Shown one piece after another: positions 41,294 through 50,416 of a stretch of DNA of 64,000 nucleotides; the first letter of the stretch is position 1, and every line of letters starts with the position of its first letter. The notes beneath the pieces are model-generated. The model was not told the origin of the DNA, ran no database searches, and saw only the letters and a list, made by a program, of their open reading frames with translations. Source of the DNA: Mesorhizobium sp. (GTDB lineage Bacteria > Pseudomonadota > Alphaproteobacteria > Rhizobiales > Rhizobiaceae); contig SAQE01000006.1 in the NCBI GenBank assembly GCA_004020545.1, forward strand, positions 69,157 to 133,156, read 5' to 3'. Made by a program: the position numbers and the translations under genes.

Positions 41294-42214
41294 CTATTTC
41301 TTGACCGCGGCCGCGACTTCCGCCGCGAAATCGGTCGTTTCCTTTTCGATGCCTTCGCCGAGCGCGAAGCGCAGGTAGGCGCTGATCTTGGCCGGAGCGC
41401 CGATCTCCTTCTCGGCATCCTTCAGCGCCTTCTCGACGGTGATGTCGGGATTGAGCACGAAGGCCTGCTTCAGAAGCACCACCTCTTCATAGAACTTGCG
41501 CAGGCGGCCCTCGACCATTTTCTCGATGATCGCTTCCGGCTTGCCGGACTGGCGGGCCTGATCGGAAAAGATCGCCTTCTCACGCTCGACCAGCGCCGGG
41601 TCGACTTCCTCGGCGGTCAGCGCGACCGGGTTGGTCGCCGCGACATGCATGGCGACCTGGCGGCCGAAGGCGTTCGCCGCATGCTCGTTGCCGGTGGTCT
41701 CGATCGCGACCAGCACGCCGAGCTTGCCGAGGCCGTCGGCTACCGCATTGTGGACATAGGTCGCCACCGCTCCATGCGGAACGGTGAGCTTCGCCGAGCG
41801 GCGGAAGCCCATGTTCTCGCCGATGGTGCCGACCGCGTCCTTGATGGTGTCGGTAACCGACTTGTCGGAGCCCGGATACTTGGCCGCGGCCACCGCCTCG
41901 GTCGTGCCATAGGCGAGCGCGACCTTGGCGACGTTGGCGACGATCTCCTGGAAGGCCGCGTTGCGCGCGACGAAGTCGGTCTCGGAGTTCACCTCGACGA
42001 CCGCGGCCTCGCGGACGCCGGAATCGACGCCGATCAGGCCCTCTGCCGCAGTACGGCCGGCCTTCTTGTCGGCCTTGGAGATACCCTTCTTGCGCAGCCA
42101 GTCGACGGCTTCTTCCATGTTGCCGTTGGTCTCGTTCAACGCCGCCTTGCAGTCCATCATGCCCGCGCCGGTCAAGTCGCGGAGTTCTTTGACCTGTGCA
42201 GCCGAAATGCTCAT
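41294..42214 (-). CDS. tsf: Elongation factor Ts
   Basis: 306 residues. Nucleotide exchange factor of EF-Tu. N-terminal UBA-like domain ([19 protein letters not shown]), the EF-Tu contact motif TDFVARN near residue 82, and the coiled/core domains to the C-terminus ([18 protein letters not shown]). GAGG ribosome-binding site 5-8 bases before ATG. Downstream of rpsB with a hairpin between. Confidence 0.97.
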   Translation of the reverse strand: MSISAAQVKELRDLTGAGMMDCKAALNETNGNMEEAVDWLRKKGISKADKKAGRTAAEGLIGVDSGVREAAVVEVNSETDFVARNAAFQEIVANVAKVALAYGTTEAVAAAKYPGSDKSVTDTIKDAVGTIGENMGFRRSAKLTVPHGAVATYVHNAVADGLGKLGVLVAIETTGNEHAANAFGRQVAMHVAATNPVALTAEEVDPALVEREKAIFSDQARQSGKPEAIIEKMVEGRLRKFYEEVVLLKQAFVLNPDITVEKALKDAEKEIGAPAKISAYLRFALGEGIEKETTDFAAEVAAAVKK

Positions 42215-42309
42215 TGTCGCCTCTTTGTTTCAAATGCGCCGACGCACCATCGAATCCCCGATGATGCGCCCGGCAAAAGCGCTTTAGCGCGCCAACTTAT
42301 TGGAAAGAT

Positions 42310-42329
42310 GAAGGCCGCAACCGGCCTTC
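42310..42329 (-). terminator. rpsB-tsf intergenic hairpin
   Basis: GAAGGCCG / CGGCCTTC, an 8-bp perfect stem with a CAAC loop, six bases after the rpsB stop. In E. coli a partial terminator between rpsB and tsf tunes their ratio; the same role is likely here. Confidence 0.6.
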
Positions 42330-42334
42330 GCTTT

Positions 42335-43114
42335 TCAAGCTTCCGGAGCTTCAGTGGCCGGGGTGTCGAGCGCCGGCTCGACCGGGGCCTCGGCGGACGC
42401 GCCGATATCCATGCCGAGCGCGCCCTGCTGGCGGGCGATGCCGTCGATGGCAGCCTTGGCGATCAGATCGCAATAAAGCTGGATGGCGCGCGCCGCGTCG
42501 TCATTGCCGGGGATCGGGAAGTCGATCTTGTCCGGATCGCAGTTCGAATCGATGATGGCGACGACCGGAATGCCGAGGCGCTTGGCCTCGAGGATAGCGA
42601 TCGCCTCCTTGTTGGTGTCGATGACGAACATCAGGTCCGGCGTCGAGCCCATGTCCTTGATGCCGCCCAGCGCCTTGTTGAGCTTCTCACGCTCGCGGTC
42701 GAGGTTGAGGCGCTCCTTCTTGGTGAGGCCCTGGGCCTCGCCGGCGAGCGTCTCGTCGAGCTTGCGCAAGCGCTGGATCGAATTCGAGATCGTCTTCCAG
42801 TTGGTCAGCATGCCGCCCAGCCAACGCGAGTTGACATAGTACTGGGCCGAACGCTGCGCGGCGTCGGCGACGATATCCGAGGCCTGGCGCTTGGTGCCGA
42901 CGAACAGCACGCGGCCGCCCTTGGCGACGGTGTCGGAGACCTGCTTCAGGGCCTGGTGCAACAGCGGCACCGTCTGTGACAGGTCGATGATGTGGATGTT
43001 GTTGCGGGCGCCGTAGATGTAGGGCGCCATCTTCGGGTTCCAGCGGTGGGTCTGGTGGCCGAAGTGAACACCAGCTTCGAGAAGCTGGCGCATGCTGAAA
43101 TCAGGCAGAGCCAT
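42335..43114 (-). CDS. rpsB: 30S ribosomal protein S2
   Basis: 259 residues. Signature pieces: [56 protein letters not shown] and the C-terminal [27 protein letters not shown] in parts. The last 25 residues are an Ala/Pro/Glu tail ([18 protein letters not shown]) beyond the bacterial core. AAAGGAAC ribosome-binding site before the ATG. First gene of the long minus-strand block. Confidence 0.98.
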   Translation of the reverse strand: MALPDFSMRQLLEAGVHFGHQTHRWNPKMAPYIYGARNNIHIIDLSQTVPLLHQALKQVSDTVAKGGRVLFVGTKRQASDIVADAAQRSAQYYVNSRWLGGMLTNWKTISNSIQRLRKLDETLAGEAQGLTKKERLNLDREREKLNKALGGIKDMGSTPDLMFVIDTNKEAIAILEAKRLGIPVVAIIDSNCDPDKIDFPIPGNDDAARAIQLYCDLIAKAAIDGIARQQGALGMDIGASAEAPVEPALDTPATEAPEA

Positions 43115-43150
43115 TCTTTAGTTCCTTTCCGGTTGGCCTCCACGGACACA

Positions 43151-43177
43151 GGCATTTCGGACGTATGTCCTGATGCC
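43151..43177 (-). promoter_or_regulatory. Stem-loop in the rpsB leader
   Basis: On the minus strand GGCATCAGGAC-ATAC-GTCCGAAATGCC gives two stacked stems (GGCA/TGCC and GGAC/GTCC) about 37-63 bases before the rpsB ATG. Autoregulatory leaders before rpsB are known in several bacteria; identity with a known class cannot be judged by eye. Confidence 0.4.
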
Positions 43178-43289
43178 ACCGGAGGTTTCAGCCGGATTTC
43201 TCCCGGGCAGACACCAAAGTCCGTGTGTGGAATGAGCGCGCATATAGAGGGGAAGCGCCATAAACGCAAGCGCCCCGACGCCTTGCTGG

Positions 43290-43901
43290 TCAGCGTGCGA
43301 CGATCAGCGCACCGGTACCGATCATGGCGCCGCCGGCGAACCTGTTCATCAGGCGCATGCGCCGCGGAGTCCTGAACCAGCCCGAAGCCCGCCCGGCAAG
43401 TGCCGCGTAGATCCCCATGGTGACGATGTTGACGCCGATCACGACCATGACCACCAGCAGCCCGTCGGCAAAGGTCATGGCGTCCAGGTCGAGGATCAGC
43501 GGCATAATCGAGGCGTGGAAAAGGATCGCCTTTGGATTGCCGAGCGCGATCGAGGCCCCGAGGAAAAACGATCGGAAGAGCCCTGCCTGGGCCGTGCGCG
43601 CGCCACCTTCATGGGTAGCGGCCGACCGCCATATCCTGATGCCGAGGAAGACCAGATAGGAGGCACCCGCATATTTCAGCGCATGGAACACCCATTCGAA
43701 GGTCTGTGCCAGTGCCACGAGACCCAACAGCGCCAAGGTCACCAGCACCGCGTCGCCGGCGGCGACGCCGACACCGGCTACCAAGGCGCGGGCGAACCCA
43801 CGCGAGACGCCGTCGGTGATGACGGTGAACATGGCAGGGCCAGGCGTGGCGGCGGCGAGCGTTATCGCACCGCAGTAAGCCAGAAATGTCGTCAGCGTCA
43901 T
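43290..43901 (-). CDS. LysE/RhtB family exporter
   Basis: 203 residues, about six membrane spans. Family marks: FLAYCGAITLAAATPGPAMF near the start and GVSRGFARALVAGVGVAAGD, then the LGIRIWRS and FFLGASIALGNPKAILFHAS motifs. Exports amino acids or their analogues; substrate unknown. ATG 43901 overlaps the DUF4031 stop by four bases (ATGA), so the two are coupled. Confidence 0.9.
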   Translation of the reverse strand: MTLTTFLAYCGAITLAAATPGPAMFTVITDGVSRGFARALVAGVGVAAGDAVLVTLALLGLVALAQTFEWVFHALKYAGASYLVFLGIRIWRSAATHEGGARTAQAGLFRSFFLGASIALGNPKAILFHASIMPLILDLDAMTFADGLLVVMVVIGVNIVTMGIYAALAGRASGWFRTPRRMRLMNRFAGGAMIGTGALIVAR

Positions 43902-44176
43902 GGTCTTATTTTCCCATTTGGCACCCGCACGCGGCGGAAGATCGCGACGATCTCCTCGCGGCTGCATTCTACGGCGCCGAGCCGCACGGCGCGGTCGCGT
44001 TCGAAGCCGGTTATGTCATAGTGCGGCGCCGAAGTCTTGGGCGGCCCTTGATAGGACGAGCGCTTGATGCCGAGTTCGGCGGCGAAGCGGTGCAGCTCGT
44101 CAGTGTCGTCGGCAAGCAGATGGCACCAGCGATGGCCGGCCCACTTCCAGATCGCCGCATCGACATAGACAGCCAT
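43898..44176 (-). CDS. DUF4031 domain protein
   Basis: 92 residues. Starts AVYVDAAIWKWAGHRWCHLLADDTD, with LHRFAAELGIKR, FQGPP-like SYQGPPKTSAPHYDI and a C-terminal VECSREEIVAIFRR. Matches DUF4031, of unknown function. The conserved Tyr/Asp/His/Cys residues could hint at an enzyme, but nothing more can be said. Coupled to the LysE exporter. Confidence 0.85.
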   Translation of the reverse strand: MAVYVDAAIWKWAGHRWCHLLADDTDELHRFAAELGIKRSSYQGPPKTSAPHYDITGFERDRAVRLGAVECSREEIVAIFRRVRVPNGKIRP

Positions 44177-44239
44177 TGCGCTTGCCGCACTCCAACCGAC
44201 ATGGCCGGCCCGTCAACGCTCACTCGGGCCAACCTCAGG

Positions 44240-45535
44240 TCAGCGATGATAGAAGGGATTCGGATAGGAAATGAAGCCGCCGGCGGCTTCAAGCTCAGTC
44301 GCGATCCGCGTCACGGCGTCCTGCATCCTTGAGCGTAGCATGGCGAGCGCCTCGTCGACCGAACCGTCATAAGCGTGCAGCCCCAAAGGCTCAGGCACGC
44401 TGATATGAGCGCGGCGCGGCCCCGCGGGCTGCGGAACGAAGCGGTTGATCGTATCGCGCAAGGCGCCCTTGCAATAATCGTTGCGGACGCGCTTCAGATG
44501 CTCGGCGATCTCCTCCTGCGTGATCGTCGCAGCGGCGAAGGCCCAGGGGCCGATGCGCTGAATGCGCTGGATCGTTTCGGCCAGTTTTCGCACGCGTTTC
44601 TGCTCGTCGGCATCGGCCTTTCCGTCGCGCAGCCAGCGGCGTGCCCCTCGCAACAGCTCGGCCATATCCAGACCCGGCTCGGCAGCAATGGTCGCGGCCA
44701 GCTCTCGTCCGAGCTCAGCCAAAACTCGTTGCCGGCGCACAGCATAGGGAACGCCTTCCTCTACCGTCAGACCGCAAGCCTGTTCGTCGCGCGACAACAG
44801 GGTTGAATGGATACGATAAATGCGTTCCGGCAGCGAGCCGTTTGCGGCACCTTCGATCGTCAGGGTTTTCTCGACATAGACGCATTCCTTGGCGAGCGCC
44901 CGCTCGACATTGCCGGTGAAGGCGAGCTTCCAGACGATCGGAGCAACCCAGGCCTTGAAATCCTTGTTCGTCTCGCGGCCGCGCTGCAAAGCCTCGAGCC
45001 CCATCTCCACCGCGCCGGGAAGCAATGGCCCGATATAGTTGCTGTGCCAGCCGACAGCGCCTTCCGGGTGAAGCAGCACGCCATGGCCTTTGAGCGCCCA
45101 GTCGACCGAATGCGCCTTGGCCGCGTCGTTGTTGCCGGGGATCTGCGCGATCAGATTGTTGGCCAGCCAGAATTTCTGCATCAGACGGCCGAGCCCGTTC
45201 ACCACGCCATGGGTCGCCCATGAGGCGGCAAGCGGGCTGACGCGGGAGACGATCTCCTTGTCGATCATCCAGTCGGTGAAGAATTCCGGATGGTTGGGCG
45301 TGATGAACGTCGCTTGGCCTCCGCCGCAGCAGGCTTTCAGCCGTTGCTGGTCGGCCGCGGGAAAGTCGATATGGCGGACATTGGCGACGCCGCGCAGGCC
45401 GGCGAGACGGTTGAACGGCATAAGGTCGCGAAGGCCTGGAACGCCACGCAACATGACGATCCGATTGACGATCGTCATTGCCCCGATCAGCGCCGGATTG
45501 GGTCGCGGCGCCACGAACACGTCGATCCTGCCCAA
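44240..45535 (-). CDS. PlsC-like lysophospholipid acyltransferase, atypical
   Basis: 431 residues. An LPLAT-type acyltransferase signature: TPNHPEFFTDWMIDKE around residue 80 (catalytic His, then Asp after five residues, HX5D instead of the usual HX4D) and LLHPEGAVGWHSNYIGPLLPG (in parts) with the substrate-binding EG near residue 150. A C-terminal third (about 250-431) is helical and charged, unlike PlsC (about 240 residues). No membrane span is obvious at the N-terminus. Substrate unknown; neighbours EipB, GDPD and envelope genes suggest lipid work. Confidence 0.65.
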   Translation of the reverse strand: MGRIDVFVAPRPNPALIGAMTIVNRIVMLRGVPGLRDLMPFNRLAGLRGVANVRHIDFPAADQQRLKACCGGGQATFITPNHPEFFTDWMIDKEIVSRVSPLAASWATHGVVNGLGRLMQKFWLANNLIAQIPGNNDAAKAHSVDWALKGHGVLLHPEGAVGWHSNYIGPLLPGAVEMGLEALQRGRETNKDFKAWVAPIVWKLAFTGNVERALAKECVYVEKTLTIEGAANGSLPERIYRIHSTLLSRDEQACGLTVEEGVPYAVRRQRVLAELGRELAATIAAEPGLDMAELLRGARRWLRDGKADADEQKRVRKLAETIQRIQRIGPWAFAAATITQEEIAEHLKRVRNDYCKGALRDTINRFVPQPAGPRRAHISVPEPLGLHAYDGSVDEALAMLRSRMQDAVTRIATELEAAGGFISYPNPFYHR

Positions 45536-45620
45536 GCTTTCTCCCCCGAAAACGCCGTCAGGAAAAGGTGGGGCTGGATTGCGGCGCCTTCAAGTCAGCC
45601 GCTTCTTGGGTAAACCGCCG

Positions 45621-46451
45621 CTATTTCGAAGCCGGGCAAGGCTTGGTCTGGTCGAACAGCGACAGGTTCACCAATTTGCCGGTCATCGAGAAGTCGCCAT
45701 AGTCCATGACGAGATCGCGCGTGATGCCGTTCTCGTGCAGCTTGAAGCTGATCCGGTACTCAGGCACTTCCTCGCCGCTTTTGTCGGTATCGTCGAAATA
45801 GGCGATGTCGACCGGCCAGTATTTGTCGGCCGCGAGCTTGGCGAGCGCCGGGGCTTCCGGATCCGCCTTGTCGGCGTCGGTCTTCTTGCCGACGACGACC
45901 GTGGTCGTCATCACCTTGTTGGCGTCCTCGGACCCGTCGAACAGATTGGTCTGATAGAAGTTTTCGCCCCTCTCGGCCTTGCCGATCAGCTCGACCAGAT
46001 GCTGGGTGGGGAACTGCGTGGCGGCGAGCTCTAGCGTGTTCTTCTCGGGCTTGTCGATATCGACCTTGAGGCCTTTCGGCCCCCTTGTCGCCATTCCCTT
46101 GACCTCCTTGTCGAGGTTCTGGTCAACGAAGGACTTCGTCACGAAGGAGAAGGTCTTGCCCTCGGCGTCCTCGAACGTCGTCGTCTGCTGGTCGGTAAGC
46201 CTGGTGTTGTCGTTGGTCACGATCTGGGTGACGAAGCGGAACTTCACTGTGTAGCCCTCGCAGGCGGAGCCGTTGAACTCATACACCATGCGGCCGGAAA
46301 TGCCGGTGATGCCCGAGCGGTCGGACGCCTTGTTGAGGGTGAGGTCATAGACGGCACGATGCGCCTGCAGCGCGGGCACCGCAAACGCCGGAGCCATCGG
46401 GATGGCCGTCGACAGCAAGGCGGCGGAAAGAAAAAGGCGCGTTACGCGCAT
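45621..46451 (-). CDS. eipB: Cell envelope integrity protein EipB (DUF1849)
   Basis: 276 residues. Signal peptide cut after FA (about residue 24), then the DUF1849 body: LQAHRAVYDLTLNKASDRSGI, RMVYEFNGSACEGYTVKFRF. Only two cysteines, one in SACEGY and one near the C-terminus in TKPCPASK; Brucella EipB forms a conserved disulfide between such residues. In Brucella it is a periplasmic protein needed for envelope integrity. Divergent from ridA. Confidence 0.9.
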   Translation of the reverse strand: MRVTRLFLSAALLSTAIPMAPAFAVPALQAHRAVYDLTLNKASDRSGITGISGRMVYEFNGSACEGYTVKFRFVTQIVTNDNTRLTDQQTTTFEDAEGKTFSFVTKSFVDQNLDKEVKGMATRGPKGLKVDIDKPEKNTLELAATQFPTQHLVELIGKAERGENFYQTNLFDGSEDANKVMTTTVVVGKKTDADKADPEAPALAKLAADKYWPVDIAYFDDTDKSGEEVPEYRISFKLHENGITRDLVMDYGDFSMTGKLVNLSLFDQTKPCPASK

Positions 46452-46589
46452 GAAGTGCTCCGATCGTCGCGACCAATGGCAGGCCGCAGGTAAAGATGGT
46501 CCAGCTTAAAAAAAGTCGTGGCGGAAGCGAGGCAAAAATAGCAATTTCGGCCCGGCCAACGCGGCGCCTTCCAGCAATAGGGAAAACCA

Positions 46590-47054
46590 ATGAGCGAAAC
46601 AATCGAAAAGCGGCTAAGCGATCTCGGCGTCACCATTCCGGCCGCCGCCGCGCCCGCCGCGAACTACGTGCCCTACTGCCGGACCGGCAACATGCTGTTC
46701 ACCGCGGGCCAGCTGCCGCTGAAGGACGGCAAGCTGCAGGCAAGCGGGCTGCTTGGCCGCGACATCGACACCGCTGCCGGCAAGGAGGGCGCGAAATTCT
46801 GCGCCATCAGCATCCTGGCTCAGGCCAAGGCTGCCCTCGGCGATCTCGAGAAAATACGCCGGCTGGTGAAGATCACCGTCTTCGTCGCCTCGGCGCCGGA
46901 CTTCGTCGAGCAGCATCTCGTCGCCAACGGCGCTTCCGATTTCCTGGTCGCCGCGCTCGGCGAACGCGGCAAGCATGCCCGTTCCGCCGTCGGCACCGCC
47001 TCGCTGCCGCTCAACGCCGCGGTCGAAATCGAAGCGATCTTCGAAGTCGAGTGA
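46590..47054 (+). CDS. RidA family enamine/imine deaminase
   Basis: 154 residues. Trimeric YjgF/YER057c/UK114 fold. PYCRTGNMLFTAGQLPLKDGKL, the active-site region KITVFVASAPDF and the C-terminal ARSAVGTASLPLNAAVEIEAIFEVE in parts. This is the longer YjgF-like group (about 150 residues) where the catalytic Arg is often in a different context, so classic 2-aminoacrylate deaminase activity is not assured. The GDPD gene starts 11 bases later. Confidence 0.9.
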   Translation: MSETIEKRLSDLGVTIPAAAAPAANYVPYCRTGNMLFTAGQLPLKDGKLQASGLLGRDIDTAAGKEGAKFCAISILAQAKAALGDLEKIRRLVKITVFVASAPDFVEQHLVANGASDFLVAALGERGKHARSAVGTASLPLNAAVEIEAIFEVE

Positions 47055-47065
47055 ACGGGCCTGAC

Positions 47066-47794
47066 ATGACCGATCTTTCCTGGCTGATTGCCCGCCCCGT
47101 CGCCCATCGCGGCTTTCACGACATGAACAAGACGCGCTGGGAGAACACGCTGTCGGCCTTCGCGGCGGCGGTCGAGCGCGGCTACGCAATCGAATGCGAC
47201 GTGCATATTTCGTCGGACGGCGTTCCGATCGTCATCCATGACGGCGATCTGAAGCGCCTGACCGGCGAGGACGGCTTCGTCTGGCAGCGCACCGCGGCCG
47301 AACTGACGGCGCTCAAGGTCGGCGGCACCAGGGACCATCTGCCGACGCTGCAGCAAGCGCTCGACCTGATCGACGGCCGTGTGCCGCTGGTGGTCGAACT
47401 GAAAGGCGTTGCCGGCCACGACAACGGGCTGGTGGCGAGCGTCGGCAGGCTGCTCAAGCGCTACAAGGGCAAGGTGGCGATCATGTCGTTCGACCACTGG
47501 CTGATCCGCGACTTCGCCAAAGATGCGCCGGGCATCCCTGGCGGGCTGACCGCCTATGGCAAGGACAACCAGCTGATCGAAGCGCATTTCGCCATGCTGG
47601 CGCACGACCTCGCCTTCACGTCCTATGCCGCTGGGGATTTGCCCAACCCGTTCGTCAGCTTCGTGCGCGAAAAGCTCAAGATGCCGGTCATCACCTGGAC
47701 CGTTCAGGATCAGCCCGCGGTCGACCTCACCTTCAAATATGCCGACCAGATGACGTTCGAGGGTTTTGAGCCCGACCTAGTCAAGGTGGCCTAG
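47066..47794 (+). CDS. Glycerophosphodiester phosphodiesterase
   Basis: 242 residues. GDPD TIM barrel hydrolysing deacylated phospholipid head groups to glycerol 3-phosphate. Catalytic HR in VAHRGFHD, Glu/Asp in IECDVHISSDGVPIVIHD, and Glu in VVELKG. No signal peptide, so cytosolic. ATG 47066 lies 11 bases after ridA; the frame extends upstream through ridA as a shadow. Confidence 0.92.
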   Translation: MTDLSWLIARPVAHRGFHDMNKTRWENTLSAFAAAVERGYAIECDVHISSDGVPIVIHDGDLKRLTGEDGFVWQRTAAELTALKVGGTRDHLPTLQQALDLIDGRVPLVVELKGVAGHDNGLVASVGRLLKRYKGKVAIMSFDHWLIRDFAKDAPGIPGGLTAYGKDNQLIEAHFAMLAHDLAFTSYAAGDLPNPFVSFVREKLKMPVITWTVQDQPAVDLTFKYADQMTFEGFEPDLVKVA

Positions 47795-47802
47795 AGCCGG
47801 AT

Positions 47803-47829
47803 GATTTCAGGTCGAAACGACCTGAAATC
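47803..47829. repeat. Palindromic unit A of a rhizobial mosaic repeat
   Basis: GATTTCAGGTCG-AAA-CGACCTGAAATC, 12-bp perfect arms, within GGAT...ATCC. Eight bases after the GDPD stop and followed within 30 bases by a second palindrome. Acts probably as a terminator too. Confidence 0.7.
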
Positions 47830-47857
47830 TGATCCGCCTCTAATCAATCTAAAGAGA

Positions 47858-47906
47858 GAGCATGATGTCGTCCGAAAACCGCTTCGCACTTTTCGGCATC
47901 ATGCTC
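47858..47906. repeat. Palindromic unit B (GAGCATGATG...CATCATGCTC)
   Basis: Outer arms GAGCATGATG / CATCATGCTC (10 bp perfect) enclose inner arms CCGAAAA / TTTTCGG with a CCGCTTCGCAC loop. This pattern is widespread between genes in rhizobia and resembles the RIME/RPE-type mosaic elements; the class name is recalled, not searched. Confidence 0.7.
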
Positions 47907-47963
47907 GGAGGCGATACCCGAAACGTGACTTGTAGCAACCCTGAGGACGCTTAAATAAGCCGG

Positions 47964-49178
47964 ATGGATCAGGGTGAAAACGAGGATGGACGGGAAACGA
48001 ACGCGGACTATGCGATCCGCGTCGCGGCAGGCATAGGGGCGTTCACCTGCGAGGAATGGAACGGTTTCGCCGGAACCACGCGCGGCGATAAAGAAAACGG
48101 CTACAACCCGCTCGTTTCATTCGCTTTTCTGAGCGCGCTGGAGGACTCCGGCTGCGCCGTGCGGCGCACCGGCTGGCAGGGCCATCACCTGAGGCTCGAG
48201 AATGCGCAAGGCAGGCTGCTGGGTGCTGTGCCCTGCTATCTCAAGTCGCACAGCCAGGGCGAATATGTCTTCGACCATGGCTGGTCGGACGCGTTCGAGC
48301 GCGCCGGCGGGCGCTATTACCCCAAGCTGCAATGCTCGGTGCCGTTCACGCCGGTTACCGGCCCTCGCCTGCTGGTCGGCAAGGACGAGGACGCTGGTGC
48401 GGTGAGGGCCGGCCTCGCCGCCGGCTTGAAGATGGTGACCGACAGGCTCGGCGTGTCTTCCGCGCATGTCACCTTCGCGACCGAACCAGACGTCGCGACG
48501 TTGGAAGCGGCTGGCTTCCTGCATCGCACCGACCAGCAGTTCCATTTCTTCAACGAAGGCTTTTCCAGCTATGACGACTTCCTCGCCACGCTCGCCTCGC
48601 GCAAGCGCAAGGCGATGAAGAAGGAGCGGCGCGAGGCGTTGGCGGACGGCATCAGCATCGACTGGCTGACCGGCAAGGATATCACCGAACGTGCCTGGGA
48701 CGATTTCTTCGCCTTCTACATGGACACCGGCGGCAGGAAATGGGGCCGCCCCTACCTCAACCGCCAGTTCTTCTCGCTGATCGGCGAGCGGATGGCCGAC
48801 GATATCCTGCTGGTGATGGCAAGACGCAACGGCCGCTACATTGCGGGCGCCATCAACTTCATCGGGTCGGACGCGCTCTATGGCCGCAATTGGGGCTGTA
48901 TCGAGGACCACCCCTTCTTGCATTTCGAGGTCTGTTACCACCAGGCGATCGACTTCGCGATCGAGCGCAAGCTGAAGGTGGTGGAAGCCGGCGCGCAAGG
49001 CGAGCACAAGCTGGCGCGCGGCTACCAGCCGGTGACCATGCATTCGGCGCACTACATCGCCCACCCCGGCCTGCGCAACGCGGTTGCCGACTATCTGCGC
49101 CGCGAGCGGCGCGAGGTCGAGCGAATGGGCGAATATCTTGAAGAGCACACGCCCTTCCGCAAGGATCTCAAGGAATAG
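47964..49178 (+). CDS. GNAT-like (DUF482/FemAB-type) acyltransferase
   Basis: 404 residues. DUF482 signatures: NPLVSFAFLSALEDSGC, LGAVPCYLKSHSQGEYVFDHGW (in parts), KLQCSVPFTPVTGPRLL, RKRKAMKKERR and the C-terminal EAGAQGEHKLARGYQPVTMHS (in parts). Duplicated GNAT folds like FemX/FemAB. Members are sometimes called peptidogalycan biosynthesis proteins, but the reaction is unknown. Starts ATG 47964 after the repeat pair, without a strong ribosome-binding site. Confidence 0.85.
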   Translation: MDQGENEDGRETNADYAIRVAAGIGAFTCEEWNGFAGTTRGDKENGYNPLVSFAFLSALEDSGCAVRRTGWQGHHLRLENAQGRLLGAVPCYLKSHSQGEYVFDHGWSDAFERAGGRYYPKLQCSVPFTPVTGPRLLVGKDEDAGAVRAGLAAGLKMVTDRLGVSSAHVTFATEPDVATLEAAGFLHRTDQQFHFFNEGFSSYDDFLATLASRKRKAMKKERREALADGISIDWLTGKDITERAWDDFFAFYMDTGGRKWGRPYLNRQFFSLIGERMADDILLVMARRNGRYIAGAINFIGSDALYGRNWGCIEDHPFLHFEVCYHQAIDFAIERKLKVVEAGAQGEHKLARGYQPVTMHSAHYIAHPGLRNAVADYLRRERREVERMGEYLEEHTPFRKDLKE

Positions 49179-49299
49179 GGGCCGAAATCGTCGCGCGCAG
49201 GGTTTCCAGTCCCGCATGGTCGATCTCGTCTGACTTGCCTTGCCGCATGACGGCGGCCCCGCTACATGGGGCGAAACAGCAAGATCCGGAGCGCCCGCC

Positions 49300-49731
49300 A
49301 TGGCCGAAGCCACCTACGATCCTGGTAACATCTTCGCAAAGATCCTGCGCGGCGAAATCCCTTCGCACCGCATCTATGAGGACGACGCGGTCGTTGCTTT
49401 CATGGACGTGATGCCGCAAGGGGTGGGCCACACGCTGGTGATGCCGAAGGCGCCGTCGCGCAACATCCTCGACGCTGATCCGGCGACGTTCGGCCCGCTG
49501 TTCGCCGTTGTGCAGAAAGTGGCGGTGGCCGTGAAGAAAGCCTTCAACGCCGACGGCGTCACCCTGATGCAGTTCAACGAGCCGGCTTCCGGGCAGACCG
49601 TCTTCCACCTCCATGTCCACGTTATCCCGCGCTTCGAAGGTGTGCCGCTGAAGCCCCATTCCGGGGTGATGGAGAAGCCGGAAGTGCTGGCCGAGAACGC
49701 CGGCAAGATCCGGGCAGCGCTGGGAAGCTGA
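49300..49731 (+). CDS. HIT family nucleotide hydrolase
   Basis: 143 residues. Histidine-triad protein: IFAKILRGEIPSHRIYEDD near the N-terminus and FHLHVHVIPRFEG with the HxHxH active site. Cleaves nucleoside phosphoramidates or dinucleotides. CGGAG ribosome-binding site before ATG 49300; an upstream ATG at 49240 adds non-family sequence. Confidence 0.95.
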   Translation: MAEATYDPGNIFAKILRGEIPSHRIYEDDAVVAFMDVMPQGVGHTLVMPKAPSRNILDADPATFGPLFAVVQKVAVAVKKAFNADGVTLMQFNEPASGQTVFHLHVHVIPRFEGVPLKPHSGVMEKPEVLAENAGKIRAALGS

Positions 49732-49744
49732 TCCGACCCGCGAC

Positions 49745-50371
49745 TCAGCCGGCCCGCAATTGCGCCAATGTCGGGAAGGCTGTCGGGTCCGGTCCGGCGA
49801 TGAGCCGCTGCCTGATTGCCGCGGCGCACGCTTCGGGGCTCAGCAGCGACGTATCGACTTCCAGGTCGTAGATGCCGGGCTTGTGCACTTCTTCCTGCCA
49901 CAGGCGCACGGGCTGGGGTGCTGGATCCTTGTCCGATCCGGTCACGTAAGTTCGGTCCGCCGCGCCAGCGGCGCGCCTTTGCAGGATCACCTCGATCGGG
50001 CAGCGGACGCCGACGAGCAGCACCGGCAGCCCGGCCAGGCGCCGGGCGCAGTCGGGAAGGATGCCGAGCGGCATCGAATAAGCATCGTGGTGACCGACAT
50101 CGGTGACGACATTCAGCCCCAGCCGGCTGTGTGCTGCGATGGCCTCATAAAGCGCGGCGTAGAGGCGAGGTACAAGAGGCTCGAGGTCGGGGCGTTCGCC
50201 GCCAGGACGCAAGCCAATGCCCGGACGCAGTCGTGGCGGTGTGATCTGCACAAAGGCGTCGACGCCGAGATTGACCCAAACGCCATCGAACATCTCCTGA
50301 ATGGCTGCGGCAATGCTCGACTTTCCGGACCGCGGCGCACCGTTGAGAATGATGATTTGTCCAGCTGCCAT
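49745..50371 (-). CDS. Chloramphenicol phosphotransferase-like kinase
   Basis: 208 residues. P-loop GAPRSGKSS at residues 10-18, followed by WVNLGVDAF carrying the likely catalytic Asp, NVVTDVGHH and VGVRCPIEVILQRR. Similar to Streptomyces CPT, which phosphorylates chloramphenicol, but most members have unknown small-molecule substrates, so no resistance claim is made. Convergent with the HIT gene, 13 bases apart. Confidence 0.82.
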   Translation of the reverse strand: MAAGQIIILNGAPRSGKSSIAAAIQEMFDGVWVNLGVDAFVQITPPRLRPGIGLRPGGERPDLEPLVPRLYAALYEAIAAHSRLGLNVVTDVGHHDAYSMPLGILPDCARRLAGLPVLLVGVRCPIEVILQRRAAGAADRTYVTGSDKDPAPQPVRLWQEEVHKPGIYDLEVDTSLLSPEACAAAIRQRLIAGPDPTAFPTLAQLRAG

Positions 50372-50416
50372 GCGCTAATAGCAATTCCAGAAATCAAACC
50401 CGGTTCATCCGACGAA

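Noticed and set aside
49745-50371. Chloramphenicol resistance gene
   Set aside because: The CPT-like P-loop fold alone does not show drug phosphorylation; most family members in soil bacteria are of unknown substrate.
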